Shown here one piece after another: positions 33,464-41,477 of a stretch of 45,024 nt of DNA; the stretch's first letter is position 1; each line of letters opens with the position of its first letter. The position numbers were made by a program, and so were the translations under genes. The stretch is from positions 1-45,024 of the forward strand of contig NZ_AUMW01000029.1 of NCBI RefSeq assembly GCF_000430885.1, given 5' to 3'. The DNA comes from Desulfotruncus alcoholivorax DSM 16058 (GTDB lineage: Bacteria > Bacillota > Desulfotomaculia > Desulfotomaculales > Desulfallaceae). Under the pieces are notes generated by a model. That model was not told where the DNA came from and searched no databases. It worked only from the letters and a program-made list of their open reading frames with translations.

Positions 33464-34090
33464 ATGACAAAAGCTTTAACGTTTATTTGTACTATGGTTT
33501 TGGTAACCATCCTGTTGGGTTTGACTGTGCCTGCCTACGCAGATACTTATTACACTGTGCAGCCTGGTGACACACTATGGAAAATTTCCAGGTTGCATGG
33601 AATTTCAGTGGAGCAAATACAAAAAGCAAATTCTTTAACCTCCACAATGATTCATCCAGGGCAAAACCTGTTAATCACAGGCAGTGCTCCGGCTCCACGG
33701 CCAATTACCGTATCAAGGGGGACAAGCCGTGAGGAAATGATTGTAGACTTTGCCAAAACTTTTATTGGCACCCCTTACGCTTACAGTGGCCAGTCGCCCG
33801 CGGGTTTTGACTGTTCAGGATACGTTCAATACGTTTTCAAAAACTTTGGAGTGGACTTGCCCCGCACCGCATCAGAGCAATTTTACCGGGGTACAATGGT
33901 GAACTCCGGTAAAGCAAGGCCTGGAGACATCGTGGCGTTTGCCAGCGGCGGGGTTATCAACCATACCGGGATTTACCTGGGAGGAGGCTCATTTATTAGC
34001 TCAACTTCCAGTCACGGTGTGGATATTGCGCCGGTTTTTGGATCTTATTGGGCCGATCACTTTTATGGTTTCAGCAGAATTATACCTTAA
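33464..34090 (+). CDS. Secreted LysM and NlpC/P60 peptidoglycan endopeptidase
   Basis: A 208-residue cell-wall hydrolase. A signal peptide (cleavage likely after VPAYA, near residue 26) is followed by one LysM domain (YTVQPGDTLWKISRLHG to PGQNLLITG) and a C-terminal NlpC/P60 domain with catalytic Cys in FDCSGYVQYVF and His in INHTGIYLG, cutting peptide stems of peptidoglycan. The ATG at 33464 follows GGAAAGGGA. An upstream ATG at 33446 lies within the riboswitch. Expression should respond to cyclic di-AMP through the leader. Confidence 0.95.
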   Translation: MTKALTFICTMVLVTILLGLTVPAYADTYYTVQPGDTLWKISRLHGISVEQIQKANSLTSTMIHPGQNLLITGSAPAPRPITVSRGTSREEMIVDFAKTFIGTPYAYSGQSPAGFDCSGYVQYVFKNFGVDLPRTASEQFYRGTMVNSGKARPGDIVAFASGGVINHTGIYLGGGSFISSTSSHGVDIAPVFGSYWADHFYGFSRIIP

Positions 34091-34092
34091 TT

Positions 34093-34141
34093 TTCAAATT
34101 AGAAACTCCCGGTGTTTTAAACCGGGAGTTTCTAATTTGAA
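34093..34141 (+). terminator. Long hairpin after the cell-wall hydrolase
   Basis: A perfect 21-bp inverted repeat (34093-34113 and 34121-34141, loop GTTTTAA) two bases after the stop. The T tract is weak, but position and strength suggest termination. Confidence 0.75.
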
Positions 34142-34218
34142 ATTCTGTGATTGCAAATAATTCATATTAACACTGGTAATAATAAAATGAATTCTATTAT
34201 TAAGAAGGAGGAAAAATA

Positions 34219-34377
34219 ATGTCTAAAGTAACTAAATGCATGTGCGAGGAATGTCATTATAACGAAAATTACAATTGCCACGCGGATGGAATTGAGGTTA
34301 GGTCAAGTGGAGATAACAAGATAGAAACTTCGGACGGCACCTGCTGCAATACATTCAAACCTAAAAGCATGATGTAA
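34219..34377 (+). CDS. DUF1540 small Cys-rich protein
   Basis: A 52-residue protein starting MSKVTKCMCEECHYNENYNC, with the six-Cys pattern of the DUF1540 domain (KCxCxxCxY, NCxAxxIxV, TCCNTF). Such proteins are common in spore-forming Firmicutes and presumably bind a metal. The role is unknown. AAGGAGG lies 9 bases before the ATG, and a terminator follows. Confidence 0.88.
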   Translation: MSKVTKCMCEECHYNENYNCHADGIEVRSSGDNKIETSDGTCCNTFKPKSMM

Positions 34378-34391
34378 ATAATTTCTTAACC

Positions 34392-34419
34392 AGGCCCCGG
34401 GTTTTACAAGGGCCTTTTT
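34392..34419 (+). terminator. Terminator of the DUF1540 gene
   Basis: Stem AGGCCC/GGGCCT with T residues after it, 15 bases past the stop. Confidence 0.75.
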
Positions 34420-34499
34420 AAATTTTATTTGTTTGAAGTTGGAATTAATGAATAAACTATATAAAGTTTATTTGATAGAAATGCATGGGGGGTTCTTAT

Positions 34500-35075
34500 A
34501 TGAAAAAAAGTTTAGGTGCTAAAACAATTGCTTACCCTACACCCGTTTTTATTATTGGATCTTATGACCCGGAGGGTAAGGCAAATGTAATGACTGCTGC
34601 CTGGGGTGGAATTTGTTGTTCCAAGCCGCCGTGTATGTGCATCGCATTGAGAAAAGCGACTTATACCTATCAGAACATTATTAATAAAAAAGCATATACC
34701 ATCAACATACCCTCTGAAGAATTGGCCTATGCTGCCGATTATTTTGGCATAGTATCCGGAAAGGACGAGGATAAACTGTCCAAAGCAGGTCTCACGGCAG
34801 TTAAAAGCGATTTGGTGGATGCACCGTATGTCAAAGAATTCCCAATGGTGATAGAATGCAAGTTAATCCATACTATTGAAATTGGTTTACATACCCAATT
34901 TATTGGTGAGATTTTAGATGTAAAAGTTGACGAATCGGCTGTTGATTCTAAAGGAATTCCAAATTTAGATGTGCTAAAGCCTATGGCTTATGCTCCCGAA
35001 GTTGGAAAGTATTTTGGTCTTGGCCGGGAAGTCGGCGCCGCCTTTAAAATGGGCAAGGAGATAAAAGAACGGTAA
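34500..35075 (+). CDS. Flavin reductase family (flavoredoxin-like) protein
   Basis: A 191-residue FMN-binding split-barrel protein of the flavoredoxin group common in anaerobes. The family core is visible in [43 protein letters not shown], and [14 protein letters not shown]. It may transfer electrons between NAD(P)H or ferredoxin and a partner that is not adjacent. ATG 34500 follows GGGGGG by 7 bases. The upstream in-frame start at 34485 is rejected. Confidence 0.9.
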   Translation: MKKSLGAKTIAYPTPVFIIGSYDPEGKANVMTAAWGGICCSKPPCMCIALRKATYTYQNIINKKAYTINIPSEELAYAADYFGIVSGKDEDKLSKAGLTAVKSDLVDAPYVKEFPMVIECKLIHTIEIGLHTQFIGEILDVKVDESAVDSKGIPNLDVLKPMAYAPEVGKYFGLGREVGAAFKMGKEIKER

Positions 35076-35078
35076 TAA

Positions 35079-35111
35079 CCATTGCTAAGTCGCTTCGCTC
35101 CTCGCAATGAC
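35079..35111. repeat. Short dispersed palindromic repeat
   Basis: Contains ATTGCTAAGTCGCTTCGCT followed by CCTCGCAATGAC, a motif that recurs in many bacterial genomes as an intergenic repeat. ATTGC and GCAAT form outer arms around AAGTCGCTTCGCTCCTC. It follows the flavoredoxin-like gene directly. Confidence 0.7.
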
Positions 35112-35120
35112 AAACACAGA

Positions 35121-35161
35121 AAAGCCCCTGTGCAATTATTACAAGGCCAGGGGCTTTGTTT
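35121..35161. terminator. Terminator after the flavin reductase gene
   Basis: Arms AAAGCCCCTG (35121-35130) and CAGGGGCTTT (35148-35157) followed by GTTTAT, lying between convergent coding regions. It probably works in both directions. Confidence 0.75.
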
Positions 35162-35162
35162 A

Positions 35163-35761
35163 TCATATTATTAGCTCTTGTTTTACATTCCTTTTTAAGT
35201 CCAAAACATGGGTGCCGCAATTTAAACAAGGGTCAAAGGAACGAACAGTGCAACCCAGTATTGTATAGGTTAAATCAGGACGGTGTATCTCTGTGCCAAT
35301 TAGTGCGCTTTCTAGCGGGCTGTGCTGGCCATATGAATCTTTTAGTAAAAAATTCCAACAGGTGGGGGTTATAATATTATATTTAATCACCTGGTCATTT
35401 TTAATGATAGCGCTATGAAGCAGCGCTCCCCGCATGGAATCAATAATTGAAGTTGCCTCAGTTTTAACAGGGATATTCTTTTGTACAATAGGTGGGGGGC
35501 CTGGTTGAGGCGTAATCCCTATATTGAAGTAGTCGCGGTAGACGTTAGCTAGTAATTCAGTATCAGGCACCATGCAGCTTTTAACGAAATTGCTAATTGA
35601 AGCCTGCAGGAACATAGCTCTGTTGATCTTATCCGCTGTTGGGGCTGCCTTTTGTTTGTTATTAGGTGCTCTTTGACAATGGGTAATATGGTGCCGGTTA
35701 GCTCATGCTCGTTACTTTGTGCTAAAATGCGGCACAGTTCGGTAAACTTTTCTTTTTGCAT
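35163..35761 (-). pseudogene. Remnant of a [NiFe]-hydrogenase large subunit
   Basis: The C-terminal part of a nickel-hydrogenase large subunit survives in one frame (35163 to about 35670): RGALLHSAIIKNDQVIKYNI, TPTCWNF, and the nickel-site motif RSFDPCLNCGTHV followed by a cleavable tail. An ATG at 35761 behind GGGGAG opens a different frame (MQKEKFTELCRILAQ...) which must shift near 35665 to continue as NNKQKAAPTADKINRAMFLQ. The N-terminal two thirds with the first Cys pair are missing. The gene is therefore frameshifted and deleted. No small subunit is present. Confidence 0.85.
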
Positions 35762-35851
35762 ATATTACTCCCCGGAAAAAGTTTATTATTATAAATATGT
35801 TTTGGCAGTTAAAAAAAGTTCGAAAAAAACCTCCACCGCATAATCTTTAAT

Positions 35852-36123
35852 ATGAAAAATTTACAAAACCGGGTGCTGATACTGGGCATGGGTAATTTAA
35901 TAATGTCAGATGATGGCTGGGTGTTTATGCTGTTAATGAACTTAAAATGCAAAAATGGCCACCTGGGATAGCAGTTTTAGAGGCGGGGACTTCCATACTC
36001 TATTACCTGGAGGAAATAAGCCGGTCTCAAAACATTGTTATTGTAGATGCAGTTAGGTTTGATAACCGTCCCGGAAGGATCTACCGCTTTAATTTTAATG
36101 ATATTGAATGCTGGCAGAATTAA
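35852..36123 (+). pseudogene. Remnant of a hydrogenase maturation protease
   Basis: Begins as a HyaD/HycI-type endopeptidase that trims nickel-hydrogenase large subunits: NRVLILGMGNLIMSDDGW from ATG 35852. A one-base loss near 35920 shifts the frame. The continuation in the other frame is VYAVNELKMQKWPPGIAVLE, then LEEISRSQNIVIVDAVRF with the family's second acidic motif. It ends at a TAA at 36121-36123 after only about 90 residues, against 150 or more in the family, so the C-terminus is lost. Confidence 0.85.
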
Positions 36124-36124
36124 A

Positions 36125-36596
36125 GGCGCTAGAGGGAGAACGGAGATTATTAAAATATGAAGAAATTGAGACTAATCTCTTTAGCTCTTTTAGCATTCCC
36201 CGTATTTCGTCGTCCACTGACCACATGACGGCAGGCGGGCCGGTAATACCGTGTTTTTCAAGGTAAGGAAAGATAATGTTTTCTTTTTTGCTGCAATGCT
36301 TGTCCAAGTTTTGGCTTAAAAAATTAAAGCTTTCACGTAATTAATTAATTGAAGCCTTTTGCCCATTGGGCGCAGCAATTTTTTTGGATTTGGTCCGCAA
36401 TCCCGTTTAGGATTTTTCTTGCTTCATCATTTTCATGTTTTAAAGTAGATAAAGGATGACCAGGTAAAATTTCAGGTTGCTCATTTTGGGATAAAGCATC
36501 TCTGAAAACAGCGGCATGCACTTCGTAAAGCTTTTTGATCTCCTCCGTTGGCATGCCTTCTTCAATGAGCCGCTGCTCCATATCAGAGATTTCCAA
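36125..36596 (-). pseudogene. Frameshifted, truncated DUF438/hemerythrin protein
   Basis: Starts at TTG 36596, five bases after hcp, and reads as a DUF438 protein: EEGMPTEEIKKLYEVHAAVFR, PGHPLSTLKHENDEARKIL. The frame breaks at about 36345. A second frame continues LRESFNFLSQNLDKHCSKKE, then NIIFPYLEKHGITGPPAVMW, a hemerythrin-like His/Glu region. Homology fades near KELKRL (about 36175), and the PAS part usually present in the family is absent. It is the downstream partner of hcp and appears recently inactivated. The 3' boundary is approximate. Confidence 0.82.
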
Positions 36597-36600
36597 AACC

Positions 36601-38244
36601 TTAATGGTTTTTGTTTAATATTGCTGCCAGGTCTTCGTCCGGTGTGGTAATAGGCTTAATGTTAAAGTTCTTGACCAGAACATCCAAAACATTGGGCGAA
36701 ATAAAAGCAGGCAAGCTTGGACCGAGGCGTATATCCTTAATCCCCAAATAAAGAAGCGTAAGCAGGATGGCCACCGCTTTCTGCTCGTACCAGGATAATA
36801 CCATGTGCAGGGGCAGGTCATTTACCCCGCAGTTAAAGGCTTTTGCCAGGGCAAGTGCTATCTGGATGGCTGAATAGGCATCATTGCACTGTCCAATGTC
36901 TATGAGACGGGGTATGCCCTCAATTTCTCCCATATCCAGATCAAAGAAGCGGAACTTGCCGCAGGCCAGGGTCAAAACCACGGAGTCCCTGGGCACTTTT
37001 TCAACAAATTCAGTAAAGTAATTGCGCCCTGGTTTTGCGCCATCACACCCTGCCACCAGGAAGAAGTGCTTAATGGCACCTTTCTTGACCAGGTCAATAA
37101 TTTTATCCGATACACCAAATAAAGCGCTGCGACCAAAACCAACCATGACAGTGCCCTTATCTTCGTTGGCAGGAAAACCCTGCATTTCTAGTGCTTTTTC
37201 GATTACAGGCTTAAACTGCCCGTTCTCCACATGCCTGACACCAGGCCAACCCACCAGGCCGGTGCTAAAGATGTTATCATGGTAAGATTTTTGGGGTTCC
37301 TGCAAGCAGTTTGTGGTCATAAGAATAGCCCCGGGAAAATTAGGGAACTCTTTCTTTTGGTTTTGCCAGGCTGTGCCAAAGTGCCCGTATAAATGCTTAT
37401 ATTTTTTCAGGCCTGGATAACCGTGAGCGGGCAGCATTTCACCGTGGGTATAGACGTATATATCTTTGCCCTCGGTTTGTTCAAGCAGGTCGGACAAGTC
37501 CTTGAGGTCATGGCCGGATACCAAAATACATTTGCCCTTTTTGTGACCTAAAGGCACTGCGGTGGGAACCGGGTGCCCGAATGAGTCCGTGTTGGCCTTA
37601 TCCAGAAGTTCAAGGGTTTTTAAGTTAACCTCACCGCATTTAAGCACCAGGTTAAGCCAATCGTCCATCGAAAGATCTTTTTGAGTCAATGCCGCCATTG
37701 CTTCGTGAATAAAAGAGTAGATACTTTCATCTTCCTGACCAAGAATACGGGCATGGTCGGCGTAAGCTGAAACACCCTTGATGCCGAAAACAAGGATCAA
37801 CTGCAGTGATTGAATATTTTCGTTAGCCTGGCGGTCAATAATAAGACCCATATCTTCACCTTGTTTAATCAGGTTGTCTAGATCAGCGGCAGGTGTAAAG
37901 GTAGCTGAAGGGTCAGTAAAGTCAACCTTGCCGCCCGCAGAGTTCACTTTGTCCTTTATTTGCTCTCTTAGCTCAACACAGCTATGGATTAAACCCTGAA
38001 ATCTTTCAGGGTCGAAATCTACATTGGTAAGTGTGGAAAAAATGGCTTCCACCGTAAAGGCATTAACTTGTGGGTCTACAATGCCATGTTTGCGCCCTTC
38101 AGTGGCATATAAAGATAACCCTTTAACCGCATGCAACAGTAAATCCTGAAGTGACGAAACTTCCGGAGTCTTACCACATACGCCGGCAACAGTACAGGCA
38201 GTTCCTTTGGCTGTTTGTTCACATTGATTACAGAACATTCCCAT
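36601..38244 (-). CDS. hcp: Hybrid cluster protein (hydroxylamine reductase / NO-related)
   Basis: A 547-residue cytosolic Hcp with the N-terminal cluster pattern Cys5-X2-Cys8-X8-Cys17-X5-Cys23. Ligands of the hybrid Fe-S-O cluster are seen in LVSGHDLKDL (His), YTHGEMLPAHGYP (Glu), TTNCLQEP, FLVAGCDGAKPGRNYF, LACGKFRF and QCNDAYSAIQ. It reduces hydroxylamine in vitro and is linked to nitric oxide and nitrosative stress. ATG follows AAGGAG. The next gene, a DUF438 protein, is a pseudogene. An upstream A+T-rich region (38245-38430) presumably holds the promoter. Confidence 0.95.
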   Translation of the reverse strand: MGMFCNQCEQTAKGTACTVAGVCGKTPEVSSLQDLLLHAVKGLSLYATEGRKHGIVDPQVNAFTVEAIFSTLTNVDFDPERFQGLIHSCVELREQIKDKVNSAGGKVDFTDPSATFTPAADLDNLIKQGEDMGLIIDRQANENIQSLQLILVFGIKGVSAYADHARILGQEDESIYSFIHEAMAALTQKDLSMDDWLNLVLKCGEVNLKTLELLDKANTDSFGHPVPTAVPLGHKKGKCILVSGHDLKDLSDLLEQTEGKDIYVYTHGEMLPAHGYPGLKKYKHLYGHFGTAWQNQKKEFPNFPGAILMTTNCLQEPQKSYHDNIFSTGLVGWPGVRHVENGQFKPVIEKALEMQGFPANEDKGTVMVGFGRSALFGVSDKIIDLVKKGAIKHFFLVAGCDGAKPGRNYFTEFVEKVPRDSVVLTLACGKFRFFDLDMGEIEGIPRLIDIGQCNDAYSAIQIALALAKAFNCGVNDLPLHMVLSWYEQKAVAILLTLLYLGIKDIRLGPSLPAFISPNVLDVLVKNFNIKPITTPDEDLAAILNKNH

Positions 38245-38432
38245 GCTGGTTTAATCTCCTTTTCATGGTTTTATCCATCGATTCTTTATGATAATTTTTT
38301 ACTAAAATAAATTATTTTATGTTTTTTGTTGTGATGAAATATAGTATTAACCTTTTATTTAAAATTATATAAATAAACTGGTATTGTCGACCAAAGACGT
38401 ATAGAGGCGGAATAAAAGTGGGAGGGATAAGT

Positions 38433-38634
38433 TTGCAGATTAGATTGTCTTTTTCCGGGGCCGGTGGTCTAATTGAACCATACCCCTAAGGTAGAGCTGA
38501 TTAACACTGTTATCTATAGTAGGGGTTCTGTTATTGGTTATATTCCCCGGCTGAAAATGCCAATTGCCGGGGACACCCTTGAGGATACTTTGCTTTACAT
38601 TGACAAGGTAGAAGGAGGCCTTAACTTACATTAA
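38433..38634 (+). pseudogene. Possible small decayed gene between hcp and the two-component system
   Basis: The 462 bases between hcp and the kinase gene are mostly non-coding. A TTG at 38433 with a strong GGAGGG site 6 bases before it opens MQIRLSFSGAGGLIEPYP and stops at 38489. A second frame from 38473 continues with KVELINTVIYSRGSVIGYIP and ends VEGGLNLH at 38634. Together they look like one frameshifted protein of about 65 residues. The GDTLEDTLLYI segment faintly recalls HicB-like domains. The assignment is weak. Confidence 0.35.
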
Positions 38635-38685
38635 ATGTCGAAGAAAAACCAGGTTTTTGGCCCTTATGTTATAGCATTTAAAAAA

Positions 38686-38719
38686 AACGCGCGCAGGGTA
38701 ACTGATTTAAGCGCGCGTT
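38686..38719 (-). terminator. Terminator of the two-component operon
   Basis: On the minus strand AACGCGCGC/GCGCGCGTT with a 16-nt loop is followed by a run of T residues. The first arm overlaps the last codons of the kinase gene. Confidence 0.88.
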
Positions 38720-40041
38720 GTTAGTGACAGCCTAACAATGGTGGAGACTCCGTTCTGCTCATTTTGCAGGGTAATTTGCCCCCGGTACATTTTAACGATC
38801 CGATGGGCTATTGTTAGGCCTAACCCGTATTTACCTTCATGCCCTTTTTGGAATGGTTGGAATATTTGGCTAAAAATATTTGGCTCAATATTAGAGCCGT
38901 CATTCCAAAAATTAAGGACAGCTTCTGTCTTGTCGCTATCAATCCCAAGGCTAATTTTTATGCATGAAACCGCATGATTAATGTGATTTTCTAGCAGGTT
39001 TTCCACCATAACACGTAGTATTTCTTCATCTCCTTCAATAATCGCCGCCTGTAAATCAAGCTTGTAGGTTAATTCCGGTCGCTGCAGGTATAATCGTTCG
39101 AAAATTTTTTCTACCAATTTATCCAGTTGAATTTTTGTTTGAACGGGACTTTGTGCAGCCAAGTAATCAAGGCGGGTTAAATAAAGCAATTGCTTGATCA
39201 GCTTCTCCAAGCGTGCGCCTTCCTCGTCAATGACTTGAATACTACCGGGTAAATCACCTTTTGGGTATACTCCATCTTGAATGGCCTGGGCATAGCTGCG
39301 GATGACCATGACCGGTGTTTTCAGCTCGTGAGAGATATTCTGCAGCATTGATTGCTGTGCCTCATCCTGCTTAACAAGCTGTTGGCGCATAGTTTCGATA
39401 GAACTTGCCAGTTGGCCTATTTCATCACTTTGTTTTATATTTAAAGGTTCATGCCAGTTGCGGTTTGCGATGCGCTTGACATGTTGTTTCATTTGGACCA
39501 GGGGGCGGGTCAGATAACGGGCAATAAATAGAGATGCGAACAAACTCATTACCAGCGCAATGCCCGCAATTAACATAATATTAAATAAAAAGGTCTTTAC
39601 CAATTTGTCTTCTTCGGATATTCTTAACAAGGTAACCCGATAGAGGTAATGCCCGTAAGCAGTGTCTTTTCGAATTACATAACGAATTGGGTATGTGCTA
39701 TGCATATTTTCATAATATTGCTGGTCGGCTTTTTGAGACAAGGCATTTTGTTGTATTTGCCGCAGCAGGGACTTGGGGTATAAATCCTTAACATTGGATG
39801 GAATTTCCGTCCCGTCTTCTAGCAAAATAAACTCTCGAAAATTCAATCCCCGGATATTTAATGGAGGTATATTTTGTTTAGAAAAATTTTTGGGAGGCGG
39901 CGGTGTATGCGGCTCCATTAGGGTACTGGTAAAAAAGTGACGGATTAGATAAGGCATAATAAATATTACTACCAGGTATAACAGCAAGCTAACTAAGGAT
40001 AACGCCATCCAAATTTTAACTGTAAGCGAAATATTTTTCAT
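38707..40041 (-). CDS. Sensor histidine kinase
   Basis: A 444-residue membrane kinase. One helix near residues 10-32, an extracellular sensor region of about 120 residues that I cannot classify, a second helix near 150-172, then HAMP (RPLVQMKQHVKRIANRNW), a HisKA dimerisation domain with the phosphorylated His in SHELKTPVMVIRSYAQ near 237, and an ATPase domain with VENLLENHINHA (N box), NDGSNI and GLGLTIAHRIV (G2 box). The G1 DxGxG box appears as NDGSNIE, somewhat degenerate. It overlaps the regulator gene by 4 bases. The signal is unknown. Confidence 0.93.
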   Translation of the reverse strand: MKNISLTVKIWMALSLVSLLLYLVVIFIMPYLIRHFFTSTLMEPHTPPPPKNFSKQNIPPLNIRGLNFREFILLEDGTEIPSNVKDLYPKSLLRQIQQNALSQKADQQYYENMHSTYPIRYVIRKDTAYGHYLYRVTLLRISEEDKLVKTFLFNIMLIAGIALVMSLFASLFIARYLTRPLVQMKQHVKRIANRNWHEPLNIKQSDEIGQLASSIETMRQQLVKQDEAQQSMLQNISHELKTPVMVIRSYAQAIQDGVYPKGDLPGSIQVIDEEGARLEKLIKQLLYLTRLDYLAAQSPVQTKIQLDKLVEKIFERLYLQRPELTYKLDLQAAIIEGDEEILRVMVENLLENHINHAVSCIKISLGIDSDKTEAVLNFWNDGSNIEPNIFSQIFQPFQKGHEGKYGLGLTIAHRIVKMYRGQITLQNEQNGVSTIVRLSLTTRA

Positions 40042-40706
40042 TTGCCTGCCATCCTGTATCCAAAGCCATAAATGGTTTCAATACGGAGATCCTGCATTTT
40101 TCGCCTTAACCGCCGAACCAGGTCGTCAACGGACCGGTCGGTGCCGACATAGTCATCTCCCCAGATTTTGCTTATTATTTGTTCCCTGGATAAGGCTTGT
40201 CCCTTGTGTTTGCCAAACAGTAAAGCCAGCTCGTATTCTTTTGATGTTAAATCAATCATATCCGGACCTTTTTGGATAATTCTTTTATCCACGTACAAAG
40301 TATAGGGACCAAGGTTAATAACAGTATTATCATGGTCGGCTGATTTATAGACACGTTCTAATAGCCGGTGAGTTCGTATAACCAGTTCGCGGGGTAGGAA
40401 TGGTTTTGCCAGGTAGTCATCACTTCCCATTTCAAGCCCTTTTATTCTATCAAAATCAGCGTCGCGGGCAGAAATAAATATTATTGGAATGTTAGGGGAG
40501 TCATCTTTGATGCTGCGCAGCAACTGATAACCGTCAAGATCAGGGAGCATAATATCCAAAATCCATAGATGTGGATGTTTTCCAATTGCTTGAAGTGCAG
40601 ATTTGCCGTTGTAAAAAGAGCTGACTTCCCAGCCTTCCTTTTCCAAGTATGATTTTAGTATATGACTTAAATTTATTTCATCTTCTACTAGAAAAATACG
40701 AAACAT
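40038..40706 (-). CDS. OmpR-family response regulator
   Basis: A 222-residue transcription regulator. The receiver domain has acidic DE near residue 9, the phospho-acceptor Asp in LWILDIMLPDLDG near 54, and the Lys in AKPFLPRE. The C-terminal winged helix includes LTSKEYELALLFGKHKGQALSRE and RSVDDLVRRLRRKM. First gene of the pair with the kinase. ATG follows AAAGGAGG. A TATAAT-like box is visible upstream on the minus strand near 40735-40745. Confidence 0.95.
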   Translation of the reverse strand: MFRIFLVEDEINLSHILKSYLEKEGWEVSSFYNGKSALQAIGKHPHLWILDIMLPDLDGYQLLRSIKDDSPNIPIIFISARDADFDRIKGLEMGSDDYLAKPFLPRELVIRTHRLLERVYKSADHDNTVINLGPYTLYVDKRIIQKGPDMIDLTSKEYELALLFGKHKGQALSREQIISKIWGDDYVGTDRSVDDLVRRLRRKMQDLRIETIYGFGYRMAGK

Positions 40707-40784
40707 GACGTTCCTCCTTTTTCCGGTTCAGTTTATTATATCAAAAACCTTGACTTTCTTACGCAAGAGGGATGCTAGTTTTAT

Positions 40785-40826
40785 AAAAGACCGAACTCTC
40801 TTGACACAAAGAGAGTTCGGTCTTTT
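40785..40826. repeat. Perfect 18-bp hairpin between divergent genes
   Basis: Arms AAAAGACCGAACTCTCTT (40785-40802) and its exact complement (40809-40826) with a 6-nt loop. It lies upstream of both the two-component operon and the Cys-rich gene, so no intact gene ends here. It may be a leftover terminator or an operator. Confidence 0.8.
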
Positions 40827-41084
40827 GGAAGTATTGATATTTGTTTCTGAAAAATAAAAAAGTTTTAAGTGGAGTCACTTATAATATACATAACAAATGC
40901 GGACAAAATATCAAAATTTTATGGGAAATTATGATAAAGTATTACGGGAGTTGTTTTAACTGGATTTTGCAGGATCAATGTTGTTTTAGGAGAAATAACA
41001 TGAAAATAGGTGTATGTGGTATAGCCTGTGAAAAAATATTAATTGATACGATTAAAAGAATGGTTTTTAAGGGAGCGGTTTTGG

Positions 41085-41384
41085 ATGGAATGGGTAAAGT
41101 TGCAGACTTTATATGATTCTAAAGAGAAAGCGTTAAAAACTGCAAGTATCGTTGCTACTACTGAATCCAGATTAGCAAATCAACAACGTGGTCCCCAGTA
41201 TGAAGTTGAGACCAGGGTAGATCAGGTGGAAGGCAAGTGGCAGGTATCATGGCGTAAAGTATTTGTTGGCTTTAAATCCGGCGGCTGCGGTGGATGTCAG
41301 TCCTGCCACGTTAAACCACCCGAACCAAATAAAAACAATGGTAAAATCATACCCTTTAGAAAACCTTCTGTTGAAGATAAATAG
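41085..41384 (+). CDS. Small Cys-rich hypothetical protein
   Basis: A 99-residue soluble protein starting MEWVKLQTLYDSKEKAL. The middle looks like a beta-rich fold (QYEVETRVDQVEGKWQVSW), and near residue 73 is a Cys cluster GGCGGCQSCH, followed by a polar Pro/Lys tail. The cluster may bind metal or an Fe-S centre. ATG 41085 is about 10 bases after GGGAGC. I do not recognise a family. It lies 93 bases upstream of the UbiD gene, with a small hairpin between. Confidence 0.7.
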   Translation: MEWVKLQTLYDSKEKALKTASIVATTESRLANQQRGPQYEVETRVDQVEGKWQVSWRKVFVGFKSGGCGGCQSCHVKPPEPNKNNGKIIPFRKPSVEDK

Positions 41385-41397
41385 TTCTAATTAGAAA

Positions 41398-41418
41398 ATG
41401 CCCTGAGGCATACTTTTT
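41398..41418 (+). terminator. Small terminator-like hairpin
   Basis: Stem ATGCC/GGCAT with loop CTGA, then AC and five T residues, 14 bases after the Cys-rich gene. It is short and may be leaky. Confidence 0.55.
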
Positions 41419-41477
41419 CAGCGCCGGCGGCATGGAGTCCATACAAATGTAATAGCCTTTTACGAGGAGTAGACGGG

